64,000 nt of DNA, taken from positions 32,665 through 96,664 of the forward strand of contig CATYZK010000005.1 of assembly GCA_958415665.1 (NCBI GenBank), given 5' to 3'. Of the stretch, positions 33,561 to 42,288 are shown in pieces. Both the position numbers and the translations under genes were made by a program. The notes beneath the pieces are model-generated. The model did not search any database, was not told the DNA's origin, and saw only the letters and a list, made by a program, of their open reading frames with translations. Positions within the stretch are counted from its first letter, which is position 1. Each line of letters starts with the position of its first letter. This DNA comes from an uncultured Collinsella sp. (GTDB taxonomy: Bacteria; Actinomycetota; Coriobacteriia; Coriobacteriales; Coriobacteriaceae).

Positions 33561-34595
33561 CTAGCAAATCCTCGGCAGCTGCTCTCCCACGAGCATGTCG
33601 AGGATGCGGGTCGAGCCCCAGCCGGTGTGCACGCGCACGGCGGGACGAGCGCCTTCGGCGACCGGCAGCACGCGACCGATGATGGCGGCGTTCTCGCCGT
33701 AGCGGGCGGCGCGCATGGCTGCTAGCGCCGCGTCGGCCTGTTCGGCTGGCACCACGGCGACCATCTTGCCCTCGTTTGCCACCTGCAGCACGTCGTAGCC
33801 GAGCATCTCGCAGGCGGCCTGCACGTCGGGGCGCACGGGCACGGCGTCCTCATCGATTTCCATGGCAACGTCGCTGGCCTGCGCAAACTCGTTGAGCGTG
33901 GACGCCAGGCCGCCGCGCGTGGGGTCGCGGAAGCAGCGTGTGTCGGGGGCGGCGGCCAGCACGTCGGCAATCAGGTGGTTGAGGGGCGCGGCGTCGCTCT
34001 CGATGTTGCTCGAGAACGCCAGGCCCTCGCGCTGGCTCATGATGGCGATGCCGTGGTCGCCCAGCGTGCCCGAGACCAGGATGACATCGCCGGGCTGGCA
34101 GTTTGCACCGCTGAGCGCCACGCCCGCAGGCACCTCGCCCACGCCAGCGGTATTGATGTAGACGCCGTCGGCCCCGCCGCGCTCGACCACTTTGGTGTCG
34201 CCGGTGATGATTTTGACGCCCGCCTCGCGCGCCGTCTTGGCCATGGTCTGCACAATCTGGCGTAGCTTATCCATGGAATAGCCCTCTTCGAGGATAAAAC
34301 CGCACGAAAGATAGCGCACGTTGGCGCCCGAGGTCGCGACGTCGTTGACGGTTCCGCACACGGCGAGCCTGCCGATATTGCCACCGGGGAAGAACTGCGG
34401 CGTCACCACAAAGCTGTCGGTCGACATGGCGATGCGCCCGCTGCCGGGCAGGGCGGCGACGCCGGCGTCGTTGCCTTCGAGCAGCTCGGGCGACCCAAAG
34501 GCATCCAGAAAGACCTCGTCGATGATGCGTTTCATCATCTGCCCGCCGGAGCCATGGCCCAGCAGGACAGTGCTATCGGTAGCAGTACGAGACAT
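33561..34595 (-). CDS. hypE: Hydrogenase maturation protein HypE
   Basis: 344 residues; TTGGAGTTTTCGAT precedes the ATG at 34595. HypE dehydrates the carbamoyl group delivered by HypF to make the cyanide ligands of the NiFe centre. The N-terminus VLLGHGSGGQMMKRII and the C-terminal PRIC, whose Cys carries the thiocarbamate, are both intact. It belongs to the AIR-synthase-related fold. It lies 29 bp after hypD on the same strand. Confidence 0.93.
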   Translation of the reverse strand: MSRTATDSTVLLGHGSGGQMMKRIIDEVFLDAFGSPELLEGNDAGVAALPGSGRIAMSTDSFVVTPQFFPGGNIGRLAVCGTVNDVATSGANVRYLSCGFILEEGYSMDKLRQIVQTMAKTAREAGVKIITGDTKVVERGGADGVYINTAGVGEVPAGVALSGANCQPGDVILVSGTLGDHGIAIMSQREGLAFSSNIESDAAPLNHLIADVLAAAPDTRCFRDPTRGGLASTLNEFAQASDVAMEIDEDAVPVRPDVQAACEMLGYDVLQVANEGKMVAVVPAEQADAALAAMRAARYGENAAIIGRVLPVAEGARPAVRVHTGWGSTRILDMLVGEQLPRIC

Positions 34596-34624
34596 ATCGA
34601 AAACTCCAATCGGGGATGTTCGGG

Positions 34625-35737
34625 CTAGCCTTGGTAACGGTAGTACGCCGCACAGCTGCCTTCCGAGCTCACCATGCACGGGCCAACAGGATGCTCGGGC
34701 GTGCAGGCGTGGCCGAACAACGGGCAGTCGCTCGGTGCAATGGCCCCGCGCAGCACGTCGCCGCAACGGCATCCGCGCGGCTCGACCGTCGGTTCGATCG
34801 GCACGTCATAGCGGACGCCGGCGTCAAAACGCGAGAACTCGGGACGGATGGAAAGACCCGAGGCGGCAATCGGCCCCAGCCCGCGCCATGTGGTATCGCA
34901 CGGCTCAAATACCTGCTCGACCAGCTGGCGCGCCACGGGATTGCCGTCCGCATTGACGCCGCGGCGGTACGCGTTGTCGATTGCGGGCCGTCCCTCAACA
35001 ACCATCTGAACCAGCATGCAGATGCCCTGCAGAATATCGACCGGCTCAAATCCGGTAACCACGCCCGGGGTCTTAAACTCGTCGACCAAAAAGCCAAAGG
35101 GCGCAAGCCCAGCGATGGTGGCGACATGGCCCGGCAGGATAAAGCCGTCGATGGTCGTCTCGGGGTCGTTAGCAATCGCGCGCAGCGCCGGCGGCGTGGT
35201 CTTGTGAGCGCAATAGACCGAGAAGTTCTGGAGCCCGCGCACATCTGCCTCCAAAATGGCGGCGGCGATGGTGGGCGTCGTGGTCTCAAAGCCCACACCC
35301 ATAAAGATGACCGGGCGGTCGGGGTTGTGTTCGGCAATATCGAGCGCGTCGAGCGGCGAGTAGACGATGCGGATGTCACGCCCCGCCGCCTTCTGTGCGG
35401 CGAGCGAGGTAGACGACCCGGGCACGCGCATCATGTCACCAAAGGTGGTGATGATGGCGCCATCCATCTTGGCGAGTGCGATTGCGTGGTCGATGTCACG
35501 GTTGGCGGTGACGCAGACGGGGCAGCCCGGACCGCTCAGCAGCTTGAGCCCCGTCGGCATAATGGAGCGAAAGCCATAACGCCCGATGCTCACGGTATGC
35601 GTACCGCAGACTTCCATCAGGTTGATGGTGCGGTTGCCGACAAGCTCATGAATGCGGTCGATGAGCTCGCGAGCGAGTTTGGGATCTCGGAATGCCGAAA
35701 CGTCGATACCGGAGCGAGCCGGCTGCGCCGCCGCCAC
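34625..35737 (-). CDS. hypD: Hydrogenase maturation protein HypD
   Basis: 370 residues with a GTG start that overlaps the hypC stop by one base (TAGTG). HypD with HypC forms the scaffold where Fe(CN)2CO is assembled. Motifs seen are MEVCGTHTVSIGR, LLSGPGCPVCVT, GVGFETTTP and the C-terminal Cys cluster around RGCRCGDVLRG and FGHACTPEHPVGPC that binds a 4Fe-4S cluster. Confidence 0.95.
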   Translation of the reverse strand: MAAAQPARSGIDVSAFRDPKLARELIDRIHELVGNRTINLMEVCGTHTVSIGRYGFRSIMPTGLKLLSGPGCPVCVTANRDIDHAIALAKMDGAIITTFGDMMRVPGSSTSLAAQKAAGRDIRIVYSPLDALDIAEHNPDRPVIFMGVGFETTTPTIAAAILEADVRGLQNFSVYCAHKTTPPALRAIANDPETTIDGFILPGHVATIAGLAPFGFLVDEFKTPGVVTGFEPVDILQGICMLVQMVVEGRPAIDNAYRRGVNADGNPVARQLVEQVFEPCDTTWRGLGPIAASGLSIRPEFSRFDAGVRYDVPIEPTVEPRGCRCGDVLRGAIAPSDCPLFGHACTPEHPVGPCMVSSEGSCAAYYRYQG

Positions 35738-35997
35738 TAGTACGCCTCGGCCGGGTTGGTGGCGAGCTGATCCTTTTCGACCAGTTCGGTCATGGTGTTG
35801 ACGAGATCGAGCGTCTCTTGAGCTTCCTGCTCGTCGACAATCTGGATACCAAAGCCGGCATGTACGAGAACATAGTCGCCCACCTGCGCCGTCGGCACGA
35901 GGCGCAGCGAAATGGGGCGCTCAATGCCCATCATGTCGACGGTGGCCTTGAGGTCGTCGTCGCGTTTGACCACTTTACCGGGAACGGCAAGGCACAT
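35737..35997 (-). CDS. hypC: Hydrogenase assembly chaperone HypC
   Basis: 86 residues starting MCLAVPGKVV, with the essential Cys2. It binds iron and the hydrogenase precursor and works with HypD. VPTAQVGDYVLVHAGFGIQIVD is typical of the small beta-barrel. The start follows AAAGGGGAACATT. The 131 bp between it and hypF contain no gene. Confidence 0.94.
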   Translation of the reverse strand: MCLAVPGKVVKRDDDLKATVDMMGIERPISLRLVPTAQVGDYVLVHAGFGIQIVDEQEAQETLDLVNTMTELVEKDQLATNPAEAY

Positions 35998-36128
35998 AAT
36001 GTTCCCCTTTTATACGCTTAGCGCTGGATAGGCGCTTAATTATCCATCAGTTGATGGTAGCGCTCGCGGGGGTTGCGGGCAAACGCGTTACACCTGTGAG
36101 ACGGCGGCGCATGGGCTAGCCAAACAGC

Positions 36129-38807
36129 CTACTGCGGTATGACCTGCGCGAGCCGAGCGCGGGCGACCGCCGCCTGGCCGTAGGCGATGCAGCCATCGTT
36201 GACGGGCACGGTGCGGGGAACCAAGACAGTAAGCCCTGCGTCTTCAAGCTTACGGGTGAGGAGCCGAAGCAAAAGACGGTTCATGAACACGCCGCCCGAG
36301 AGCGTGACGGTGTCGATGCCTTCGCGGGCGCAGATTTCGCTTGCGATGCGGGCCGATGCGCGTGCAATGGCGATATGGAAGTCGAGCGCGAGCTTGTCGG
36401 CCGGCGCGCCGGCCTCAGTTCCCTCCAAAAGCGCCTCAAAAAATGGTCTTTGGTCCAAAACGAGGGAGCTATCCGAGGCCGCCTGGACAGTTAGTTCAGA
36501 TACGTATTTTTGTGATGGGCTCTGGGTGGCAAAAGCCGTCTGCGAACACCCCAAATGGGTCGATTTTGGGCCTGCACCGGGCATGCTTGCCGCAAACGGG
36601 GTGTCTGGAGAGCCCTTTTTGGTCAAATCCGAGTCAGAAATGTCGGATAGGGGGTCTGTAGTTAATACGTATCTGAACAAACTGTCCAGCGATGTTGAGA
36701 CGGATGCGGATACACCCGCCTGATTGCCAGTGGAATGGCTGTTTTCGTCGTCAAGAGCGCGCCAAGCGGCGGCCTCGAGCTCGATGGCGGGTTCACCCTC
36801 GTAGGTTGCAGTGCCGCAGATGCCCAAGATTGCCGCCGCGGCGTCAAACAGACGGCCCATACTGCTCGTGCGCGGGCTGTTGATATTCCGTTCGATCATC
36901 GTGGTCGTCACGCTACGTGTTTGCTCGTCAATGCTATCCAAAAGCGTGGCAGCACCCGGATGTTCGAGCAGGCCGAGTTCGCTGAGCAGGGCAAAGGCGT
37001 TGCGTCGGGCATCGCGCACGGATGCGGCGCCGCCGGGGAGCGCCCAGGTACGCAGATGCGCGGCGCGCTCAAAATCGGTGAGGCCGGCGACAAGAAATTC
37101 GCCGCCCCAAATGGTCCCGTCGGTGCCGGCGCCTGTGCCATCGAAGGCGATACCCAGAACGCGCGCATTGGGCGCAAACTGGCCCGCAGCGATAGCCTCG
37201 GCCATCACGCTCGCGATGTGCGCATGATGGTGCTGGACTTCGATAAGCGGCAGGCCCTGTTCCCGCGCCTGCTCGCGTGCCCACTGGCTCGATAGGTAAC
37301 TGGGGTGTAGGTCGCAGGCCAGCGCGGCAGGCGCCAGATCAAAAAGGTCTTCCAGGCGCGCACGCGCGGCGTTCCACGCATCGAAAGTCGCGCCGTTTTC
37401 GACATCTCCAATATGCTGCGACACAAAACAAGCCGCAGGACCGTCCGAGTCCTCACGCGTGAGTGCGATCGTGGCTTTTTGCTGCGGGCCGCAGGCGAGT
37501 ACGCAAGGCGCGGCGCTGGCGAGTGCCGGCAACGGCAACGGCTGCGGGGCGTACCCGCGAGCGCGGCGCACGGGCATAACGGCACCGTCGACCACACGTA
37601 CTACGGAGTCGTCGTAGCGTGAGAGGATCGCGCGGTCATTGCCGAGCAGCGCATCGGCGATACCGGCGGCAACGAGGTGCTCCCAAGCAAGACCGTCGTC
37701 GGTCTCGATAGGCTCTTCGCTCAAGTTACCGCTGGTCATGACAAGTGCGTGCATGCCATGGGTTTCTGCCGCGGCAAGCAACAGATGCTGAAGCGGGGTA
37801 TAGGGGAGCATGACGCCGAGTTCGGGCAGATCGTGCGCAACGGACGGTGCGAGTTCGAGAGCATCGGAGAAATCTCCCTCGCCAGCACCACGCCGGCGCA
37901 GCAGCACGATGGGGCGGATGCTGCCGGTCAGCAAGTCGAGCTCGGCATCATCGACATGGCACAGGCGCTTGGCGCCGCCAAGGTCGCGCACCATAACGGC
38001 AAGTGGTTTATTGCTCCGGCGCTTGCGACGACGCAGCTCAACCACAGCCTGCTCATTGGCGGCGTCGCATGCCAGATGGAATCCTCCCAGTCCCTTGATG
38101 GCGACAATGCCGCCGCTTGCCAGCAGCTCGACACAGCGCTCGATAATGGCATCGCTGGTTTCGCGCGTGCTGCCGACAGCCGGCATCGCTCCCGAGTTTT
38201 CGAGCTCCATACCGCCCGCCGCCTCGCGCCAGGTAATATGCGGCCCGCAGTCAAAACAGGCATCAGGCTGCGCGTGAAAGCGCCGGTCAAGTGGGTCGGC
38301 ATACTCCACTGCGCACTCGGGACACATGGGAAAGCAGTCCATGGACGTGGCCGCTCGGTCATAGGGCAGCGACCGGATGATGGTAAAGCGCGGCCCACAG
38401 TTGGTGCAGTTGATAAAGGGGTAGTGATAGCGTCGGTCGGCGGGGTCGAACAGCTCGCGTAGGCAGTCGTCGCAGGTAGCGATATCGGGCGAGATGAGCG
38501 TCGTATGCGCAGTCTGATCCTGTGACGCCACGATGCGAAAGCCCTGCTCGTCGGCGGCATCCCAAGTGCCTGGTTCCAAATCCGCAACGTCAATACGCTC
38601 CACGCGGGCTGCCGCAGGCGCGTGGTCCGACAGCGCGGCGACAAAGCCGTCGAGCGCCTCGGCGCAAGCGTGCGCCTCGACATGCACGCCGTCGCCCGCG
38701 TTGAGCACCCAGCCGCAGATACCGTGCGCCATGGCCTCGCGATATACAAACGGCCGCATGCCAACGCCCTGCACAATGCCCGTCACATGAATATGCACAT
38801 GTCGCAT
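36129..38807 (-). CDS. hypF: Carbamoyltransferase HypF with an in-frame insertion
   Basis: 892 residues from the ATG at 38807 (GAGGGAGAGCCGC upstream); typical HypF is about 750-780. Domains in order are acylphosphatase (VTGIVQGVGMRPFVYR), paired zinc fingers (CDDCLRELF, CTNCGPRFT, CPECAVEY, CFDCGPHI), YrdC-like, and Kae1-like transferase (HHHAHIASVMAE, FDGTGAGTDG, TVTLSGGVFMN). HypF makes the thiocarbamate on HypE from carbamoyl phosphate. About 68 residues within the Kae1-like domain, from LDSLFRYV to YVSELTVQ, come from a palindrome-ended element at 36484-36688 that keeps the frame open. Catalytic motifs on both sides are intact. Confidence 0.92.
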   Translation of the reverse strand: MRHVHIHVTGIVQGVGMRPFVYREAMAHGICGWVLNAGDGVHVEAHACAEALDGFVAALSDHAPAAARVERIDVADLEPGTWDAADEQGFRIVASQDQTAHTTLISPDIATCDDCLRELFDPADRRYHYPFINCTNCGPRFTIIRSLPYDRAATSMDCFPMCPECAVEYADPLDRRFHAQPDACFDCGPHITWREAAGGMELENSGAMPAVGSTRETSDAIIERCVELLASGGIVAIKGLGGFHLACDAANEQAVVELRRRKRRSNKPLAVMVRDLGGAKRLCHVDDAELDLLTGSIRPIVLLRRRGAGEGDFSDALELAPSVAHDLPELGVMLPYTPLQHLLLAAAETHGMHALVMTSGNLSEEPIETDDGLAWEHLVAAGIADALLGNDRAILSRYDDSVVRVVDGAVMPVRRARGYAPQPLPLPALASAAPCVLACGPQQKATIALTREDSDGPAACFVSQHIGDVENGATFDAWNAARARLEDLFDLAPAALACDLHPSYLSSQWAREQAREQGLPLIEVQHHHAHIASVMAEAIAAGQFAPNARVLGIAFDGTGAGTDGTIWGGEFLVAGLTDFERAAHLRTWALPGGAASVRDARRNAFALLSELGLLEHPGAATLLDSIDEQTRSVTTTMIERNINSPRTSSMGRLFDAAAAILGICGTATYEGEPAIELEAAAWRALDDENSHSTGNQAGVSASVSTSLDSLFRYVLTTDPLSDISDSDLTKKGSPDTPFAASMPGAGPKSTHLGCSQTAFATQSPSQKYVSELTVQAASDSSLVLDQRPFFEALLEGTEAGAPADKLALDFHIAIARASARIASEICAREGIDTVTLSGGVFMNRLLLRLLTRKLEDAGLTVLVPRTVPVNDGCIAYGQAAVARARLAQVIPQ
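36484..36688. mobile_element. 205-bp palindrome-ended element inside hypF
   Basis: Ends TGGACAGTTAGTTCAGATAC and onward (25 bp) match the complement of the other end with one mismatch. Inner stems are GGGCTCT/AGAGCCC and ACACCCC/GGGGTGT. It carries no gene of its own and looks like a miniature non-autonomous element or in-frame palindromic element. Confidence 0.75.
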
Positions 38808-38830
38808 GCGGCTCTCCCTCATCAAAACCG

Positions 38831-38902
38831 ACCAAAAAGGGACAGGTTTATTTTGGTAGGTAAAACGTTAGACCTGCCAAAACAAACCTGTCCCTTTTTG
38901 GC
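38831..38902. repeat. AAAAAGGGACAGG palindrome between hypF and nikR
   Basis: Arms ACCAAAAAGGGACAGGTTTA and onward pair with the complement ending at 38902. It lies 24 bp before the hypF start and 23 bp after the nikR stop, so it may reduce read-through into hypF. Confidence 0.8.
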
Positions 38903-38925
38903 AGGTGCGCTGCTGGAAAATCCCG

Positions 38926-39432
38926 CTACAGCCCCAAGCTTTGCCCGGTGGCGGCGCAGGTGAGCTCGCCGTGCTTAACGCCGCGAAGGCCCAGCAGGCG
39001 GTCGGCCAGCTCGTAAACGCGCTCGCCGCGACCCTTGAGCGCCAGAATCTCCAAGCAGTTGTGGTGATCCAGGTGCACGTGCATGGTCGAGACGATCTCG
39101 TCGGTGTAGTCGTGCTGCACCTCGTCCAGGCGGCGCGTCAGGTCGCCGGTGTGATGGTCGTAAATCATGGTGAGCGATCCGATGACTTGTTCGTCGGGCG
39201 TGCGCATCTGCTCCTTGGCGATCGAGGCGCGAATCAGGTCGCGCACGGCCTCGGAGCGGTTGGCCACGTCACCGCGGCGCGCGATCTGCTCGTCAAAGCG
39301 ACGAAGCAGGTCATCGGGCGCGGTGACCGAAAAGCGGACCAGCTCGGAGCTGGAGCCGGCGCAACGGCAGCTCGCCTGGTCGGCCGGACCGTGCGTATGA
39401 TCGCGGTCGCAGTCGTGCTCGTGCTCGGCCAC
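38926..39432 (-). CDS. nikR: Nickel-responsive regulator NikR
   Basis: 168 residues with a GTG start 1 nt after the stop of the preceding gene. A ribbon-helix-helix DNA-binding domain begins near residue 30 (LVRFSVTAPDDLLRRFDEQI). The ACT-like nickel domain contains the ligand set as HVHLDHHNC plus His in DEVQHDY. The first 24 residues, MAEHEHDCDRDHTHG and following, are an extra His/Cys-rich tail absent from the E. coli form. It probably controls nickel uptake or the hyp genes downstream. Confidence 0.9.
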   Translation of the reverse strand: MAEHEHDCDRDHTHGPADQASCRCAGSSSELVRFSVTAPDDLLRRFDEQIARRGDVANRSEAVRDLIRASIAKEQMRTPDEQVIGSLTMIYDHHTGDLTRRLDEVQHDYTDEIVSTMHVHLDHHNCLEILALKGRGERVYELADRLLGLRGVKHGELTCAATGQSLGL

Positions 39433-39433
39433 G

Positions 39434-39682
39434 CTACACCAGCTTCACAGAGCCGACGGAGTTGTGGTCGGCCTCGATGGCGTCCTCGTAGCCCTCGAGC
39501 GCGGCATGCGCCTCGTGCAGCGCGGCCATGGCAGCCTCGAGCTTGGCGCCGATGCGCTCCATGTCAAAATTCTCGGTCGCATGCAGCAGCTGATGGCTCC
39601 ACTCGTGAGCGAGCTCGATGGTGTCGTCGACCTGCTTGACGCTCATGGCAAGCTGGCTCATGTTCATTCCAACGTCATGCAT
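39434..39682 (-). CDS. Small helical protein upstream of nikR
   Basis: 82 residues; AAGGAGATTTCCC precedes the ATG. The composition is helical throughout, with heptad-like spacing in VDDTIELAHEWSHQLL and LEAAMAALHEAHAALEG. It contains several His residues but no clear metal motif. No family recognised. Translation is probably coupled to nikR, since nikR starts 1 nt after its stop, so a role in nickel handling or hydrogenase maturation is a reasonable guess. Confidence 0.7.
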   Translation of the reverse strand: MHDVGMNMSQLAMSVKQVDDTIELAHEWSHQLLHATENFDMERIGAKLEAAMAALHEAHAALEGYEDAIEADHNSVGSVKLV

Positions 39683-39759
39683 GGGAAATCTCCTTATGTT
39701 TGGGGCAATCTAGTGGTTCAGATTCTACTACGCCCGCCCTGAGCGCCGCCGCATAAGAA

Positions 39760-39792
39760 AACGGGTGCGAGTCCGTCTGACCCGCACCCGTT
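39760..39792 (-). terminator. Terminator of the thioredoxin gene
   Basis: Read on the minus strand, AACGGGTGCG and CGCACCCGTT form a stem followed by TTTCTTAT. Confidence 0.8.
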
Positions 39793-39903
39793 CACTGGGG
39801 GCTGTTTGTGTCTTCCATACTATCCGTGGTCGCGCGCCCTGCACCCGGCGCTCCGGCGAGCGGTGCAAAACCGCTCATGGACGGCAGATGCGTAACAAAC
39901 GTA

Positions 39904-40224
39904 TTACAGATGCTTCTCCAGCAGCGCCTGCAGCCGCGCCTTGGGCAGCGCGCCGACCGAGCGGTCGACCTCTTCGCCGTTCTTAAAGACGATCAGCGTG
40001 GGGATGCTCATGACGCCATACTTCATGGCCAGGTCCTGGTTGTCATCGACGTTGCACTTGGCAACGGCCAGCTTGCCGGACAGCTCGTCGGCGACCTCGT
40101 CCACGATGGGCGAGAGCGATCGGCAGGGTCCGCACCAGGGCGCCCAAAAATCAACCAGCACGGGCAGGTTGTCGTTAACGATGGAATCAAAGTTCTCGGG
40201 GGTAATCTGCTTAATGTCAGCCAT
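39904..40224 (-). CDS. trxA: Thioredoxin
   Basis: 106 residues, standard length; ATGGAGGTCACC precedes the ATG. The active site is WCGPC (Cys31, Cys34), preceded by VLVDFWAP, and the cis-proline is in SIPTLIVFK. It reduces protein disulfides in the cytoplasm. A terminator follows, so it is separate from the nikR transcript. Confidence 0.95.
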   Translation of the reverse strand: MADIKQITPENFDSIVNDNLPVLVDFWAPWCGPCRSLSPIVDEVADELSGKLAVAKCNVDDNQDLAMKYGVMSIPTLIVFKNGEEVDRSVGALPKARLQALLEKHL

Positions 40225-40360
40225 GGTGACCTCCATAATGCGACACGGCTCGGCCGCGTAAAACTCAGTACGACCGTGCTTATACCCAGCCGCCCGCAAA
40301 GCAACCACTCGCAGGCGGCTCTTTTATATAATGGTGGGCACGCAAACGATTGGAGAGCGC

Positions 40361-40936
40361 ATGTCCACGTCACAAAGCCAGAAAAAAGAAGCCATCGCCC
40401 AGGCGGCCGAGCAGGAGCTCACATCGCTTGCGGTCCGTGGCGTGCGCATCGTGGGCAACGCGTGCTCGCCGATCGTGCTGGTCAAAGGCGATTTGGACGA
40501 GGCCGAGCGTTCGGGTGGCGAGCTTGCCGCCGGCCCGGATGGCGCGGCGTTGCGCAAGGCGCTTGGGGCCATCGGCTACGCGCCCGAGGATTTTTGCGTG
40601 CTGGCAAGCGTCGCCGGCACAGGTGACGGAGCGGTCACGGTGGGCGAGACTCTGCCGTGCGAGCTGTTCCGCGAGGCGCTTGAGGCCTTGGACCCCGAGG
40701 CGGTGCTGTTGCTCGATAACAGCGCGGCCGATGTCATGCGCGAAACTTACGCCGATATGCTCGTGGCGATCGATGACTTCGATACCGCCATGCTCAAGCC
40801 CGGCCTGGTCGCCCATGTGCAGGGCCGCCGCGTGCTCGCGCTCGACGGCTTTGAGGCGGCACTCACCGACAAGGCCGCTAAGCAGCGCATGTGGGCCTAC
40901 ATCAAGCAGCTGACCCCGGCGGCCGCGCCGCTGTAG
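40361..40936 (+). CDS. Uncharacterised cytoplasmic protein
   Basis: 191 residues; GGAGAGCGC precedes the ATG at 40361. No signal or membrane segment. VRIVGNACSPIVLVKGDL followed by GPDGAALRKALGAIGYAPED resembles in outline the start of the uracil-DNA-glycosylase fold, but the catalytic motifs are not evident. It may be a degenerate or distant relative restricted to Coriobacteriia; I am not sure. It is transcribed divergently from thioredoxin and convergently with the sensor kinase. Confidence 0.65.
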   Translation: MSTSQSQKKEAIAQAAEQELTSLAVRGVRIVGNACSPIVLVKGDLDEAERSGGELAAGPDGAALRKALGAIGYAPEDFCVLASVAGTGDGAVTVGETLPCELFREALEALDPEAVLLLDNSAADVMRETYADMLVAIDDFDTAMLKPGLVAHVQGRRVLALDGFEAALTDKAAKQRMWAYIKQLTPAAAPL

Positions 40937-41010
40937 CGAGCCCGCGTCGACAAACGACCCCGAGCGGGCGAGCCGTACCCGCGGAACGCAAATCCGTCGC
41001 GCCCGCGCCC

Positions 41011-42288
41011 TTACATCACAGCGCGCAGCTCAAACCGGTCGCCGTTGATGCGGAACTGGCAGTTGCCGTTCATGCGCTCAACGGCAAGCTTAATGCTCTT
41101 GGTGCCAAAACCGTGACCGGCATGTTGGTTCACAGGCATGCCGTCGACCATGCGCGGCGCGCGTCCAAACGTGTTGGAAACCAAAAGCAGCAGCTGGCCG
41201 TCCTCAAGCCGCAGGTCGAGGTCGACAAAGCGTTTGCCTTCGGGGGCGGCGCTTGCGGCGATGATGGCATTTTCCAAAGCATTCGAAAGCACGCTGAACA
41301 GGTCGGCATCGCCCACGTGAACGGTTCCGGGCACGGCGGCGCGCAGGTCAGCGGTGATACCGTGTTTGTTGATGTCCGAGCTAAATGACGAAAGCACGAT
41401 GTTGACGGTCTCGTTGGCGCAGTAGCGGCGCACGGCGGTGCGGTCGTTGGTCTTGCAGAGCTCATCGATGCGATCGAGCGCCTCGTCGGTGTGGCCCTCC
41501 TCAATTAAAACGGCCAAACCGCGCAAAAAGTGCCGCATGTCGTGGCGAAGAATCGACAGCTCGCGTCCGGACTGGCGCCAGGCCTCGAGCTCCTTTATGG
41601 CCGCGCTGTCGCGTGTTTCGAGCATCCAGCGCTCACGCTCGGCGACTTCCTTTGCCTCGTATTCGCGCAGATAGACGGCGAGAAACATAAGGTAGAAGGC
41701 GCAAAGGGCAAAGGCCAAAAACTCAACGGTCACCACCGAGCCCGAGTGGAACAGCGTGGTGTAGACGTTGGTGGCATAGTCAAAGATGTAGTAGACGAGA
41801 GGCAGAATTAAAAGAATGCCCAGCTCGGTGGGGCTTTTAATCGCCAGGCGCGGGCCGATATCGCCGGCCCAGTGCAGGAGGACGGCAAAGACGCCGAGCG
41901 TGGTCGCAATGCGCGCAAGGTAGTATGCAACCTGCGAGTCGGTGACTGCAAATGCGGCGATACCCATCCAGTTGCTAAACTGGCAGCTCAGGTAGGCGCT
42001 GGTGACGCCCAATGCCGCGAGCAGCGGACTCAGACGGTAGCGCGCACACAGGTAGACGGTAAGCGGCAGGTGCACGACGAGCGGATAGACCTGACGGGCA
42101 AAAAGCTCTCCGCCAACGACGTTGGCGATCGAAAAGGCAGCGCCGGTTGCGGCTCCGACCCCCACCAACTCGAGTGCATGGCGTCGATTGATTTCGATAC
42201 CGCACAGCGCTGCCGAAGCAAAGACGCCAAAGAGTAGCGTTGTGGCGTGGTGGATTGCCCAAAGGACCATTTCGACCGAGGAGATCAT
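41011..42288 (-). CDS. GHKL sensor histidine kinase, AgrC-like
   Basis: 425 residues. The ATG overlaps the response-regulator stop (TGATG), so translation is coupled. Six or seven hydrophobic segments fill residues 1-215. A coiled linker leads to the phospho-accepting His in LSILRHDMRHFLRG, and ATP-binding motifs include NALENAII and HGFGTKSIKLAVE. This arrangement is that of AgrC-like quorum-sensing kinases. No autoinducer peptide gene was found nearby. Likely target: the giant surface-protein gene divergent from the pair. Confidence 0.88.
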   Translation of the reverse strand: MISSVEMVLWAIHHATTLLFGVFASAALCGIEINRRHALELVGVGAATGAAFSIANVVGGELFARQVYPLVVHLPLTVYLCARYRLSPLLAALGVTSAYLSCQFSNWMGIAAFAVTDSQVAYYLARIATTLGVFAVLLHWAGDIGPRLAIKSPTELGILLILPLVYYIFDYATNVYTTLFHSGSVVTVEFLAFALCAFYLMFLAVYLREYEAKEVAERERWMLETRDSAAIKELEAWRQSGRELSILRHDMRHFLRGLAVLIEEGHTDEALDRIDELCKTNDRTAVRRYCANETVNIVLSSFSSDINKHGITADLRAAVPGTVHVGDADLFSVLSNALENAIIAASAAPEGKRFVDLDLRLEDGQLLLLVSNTFGRAPRMVDGMPVNQHAGHGFGTKSIKLAVERMNGNCQFRINGDRFELRAVM

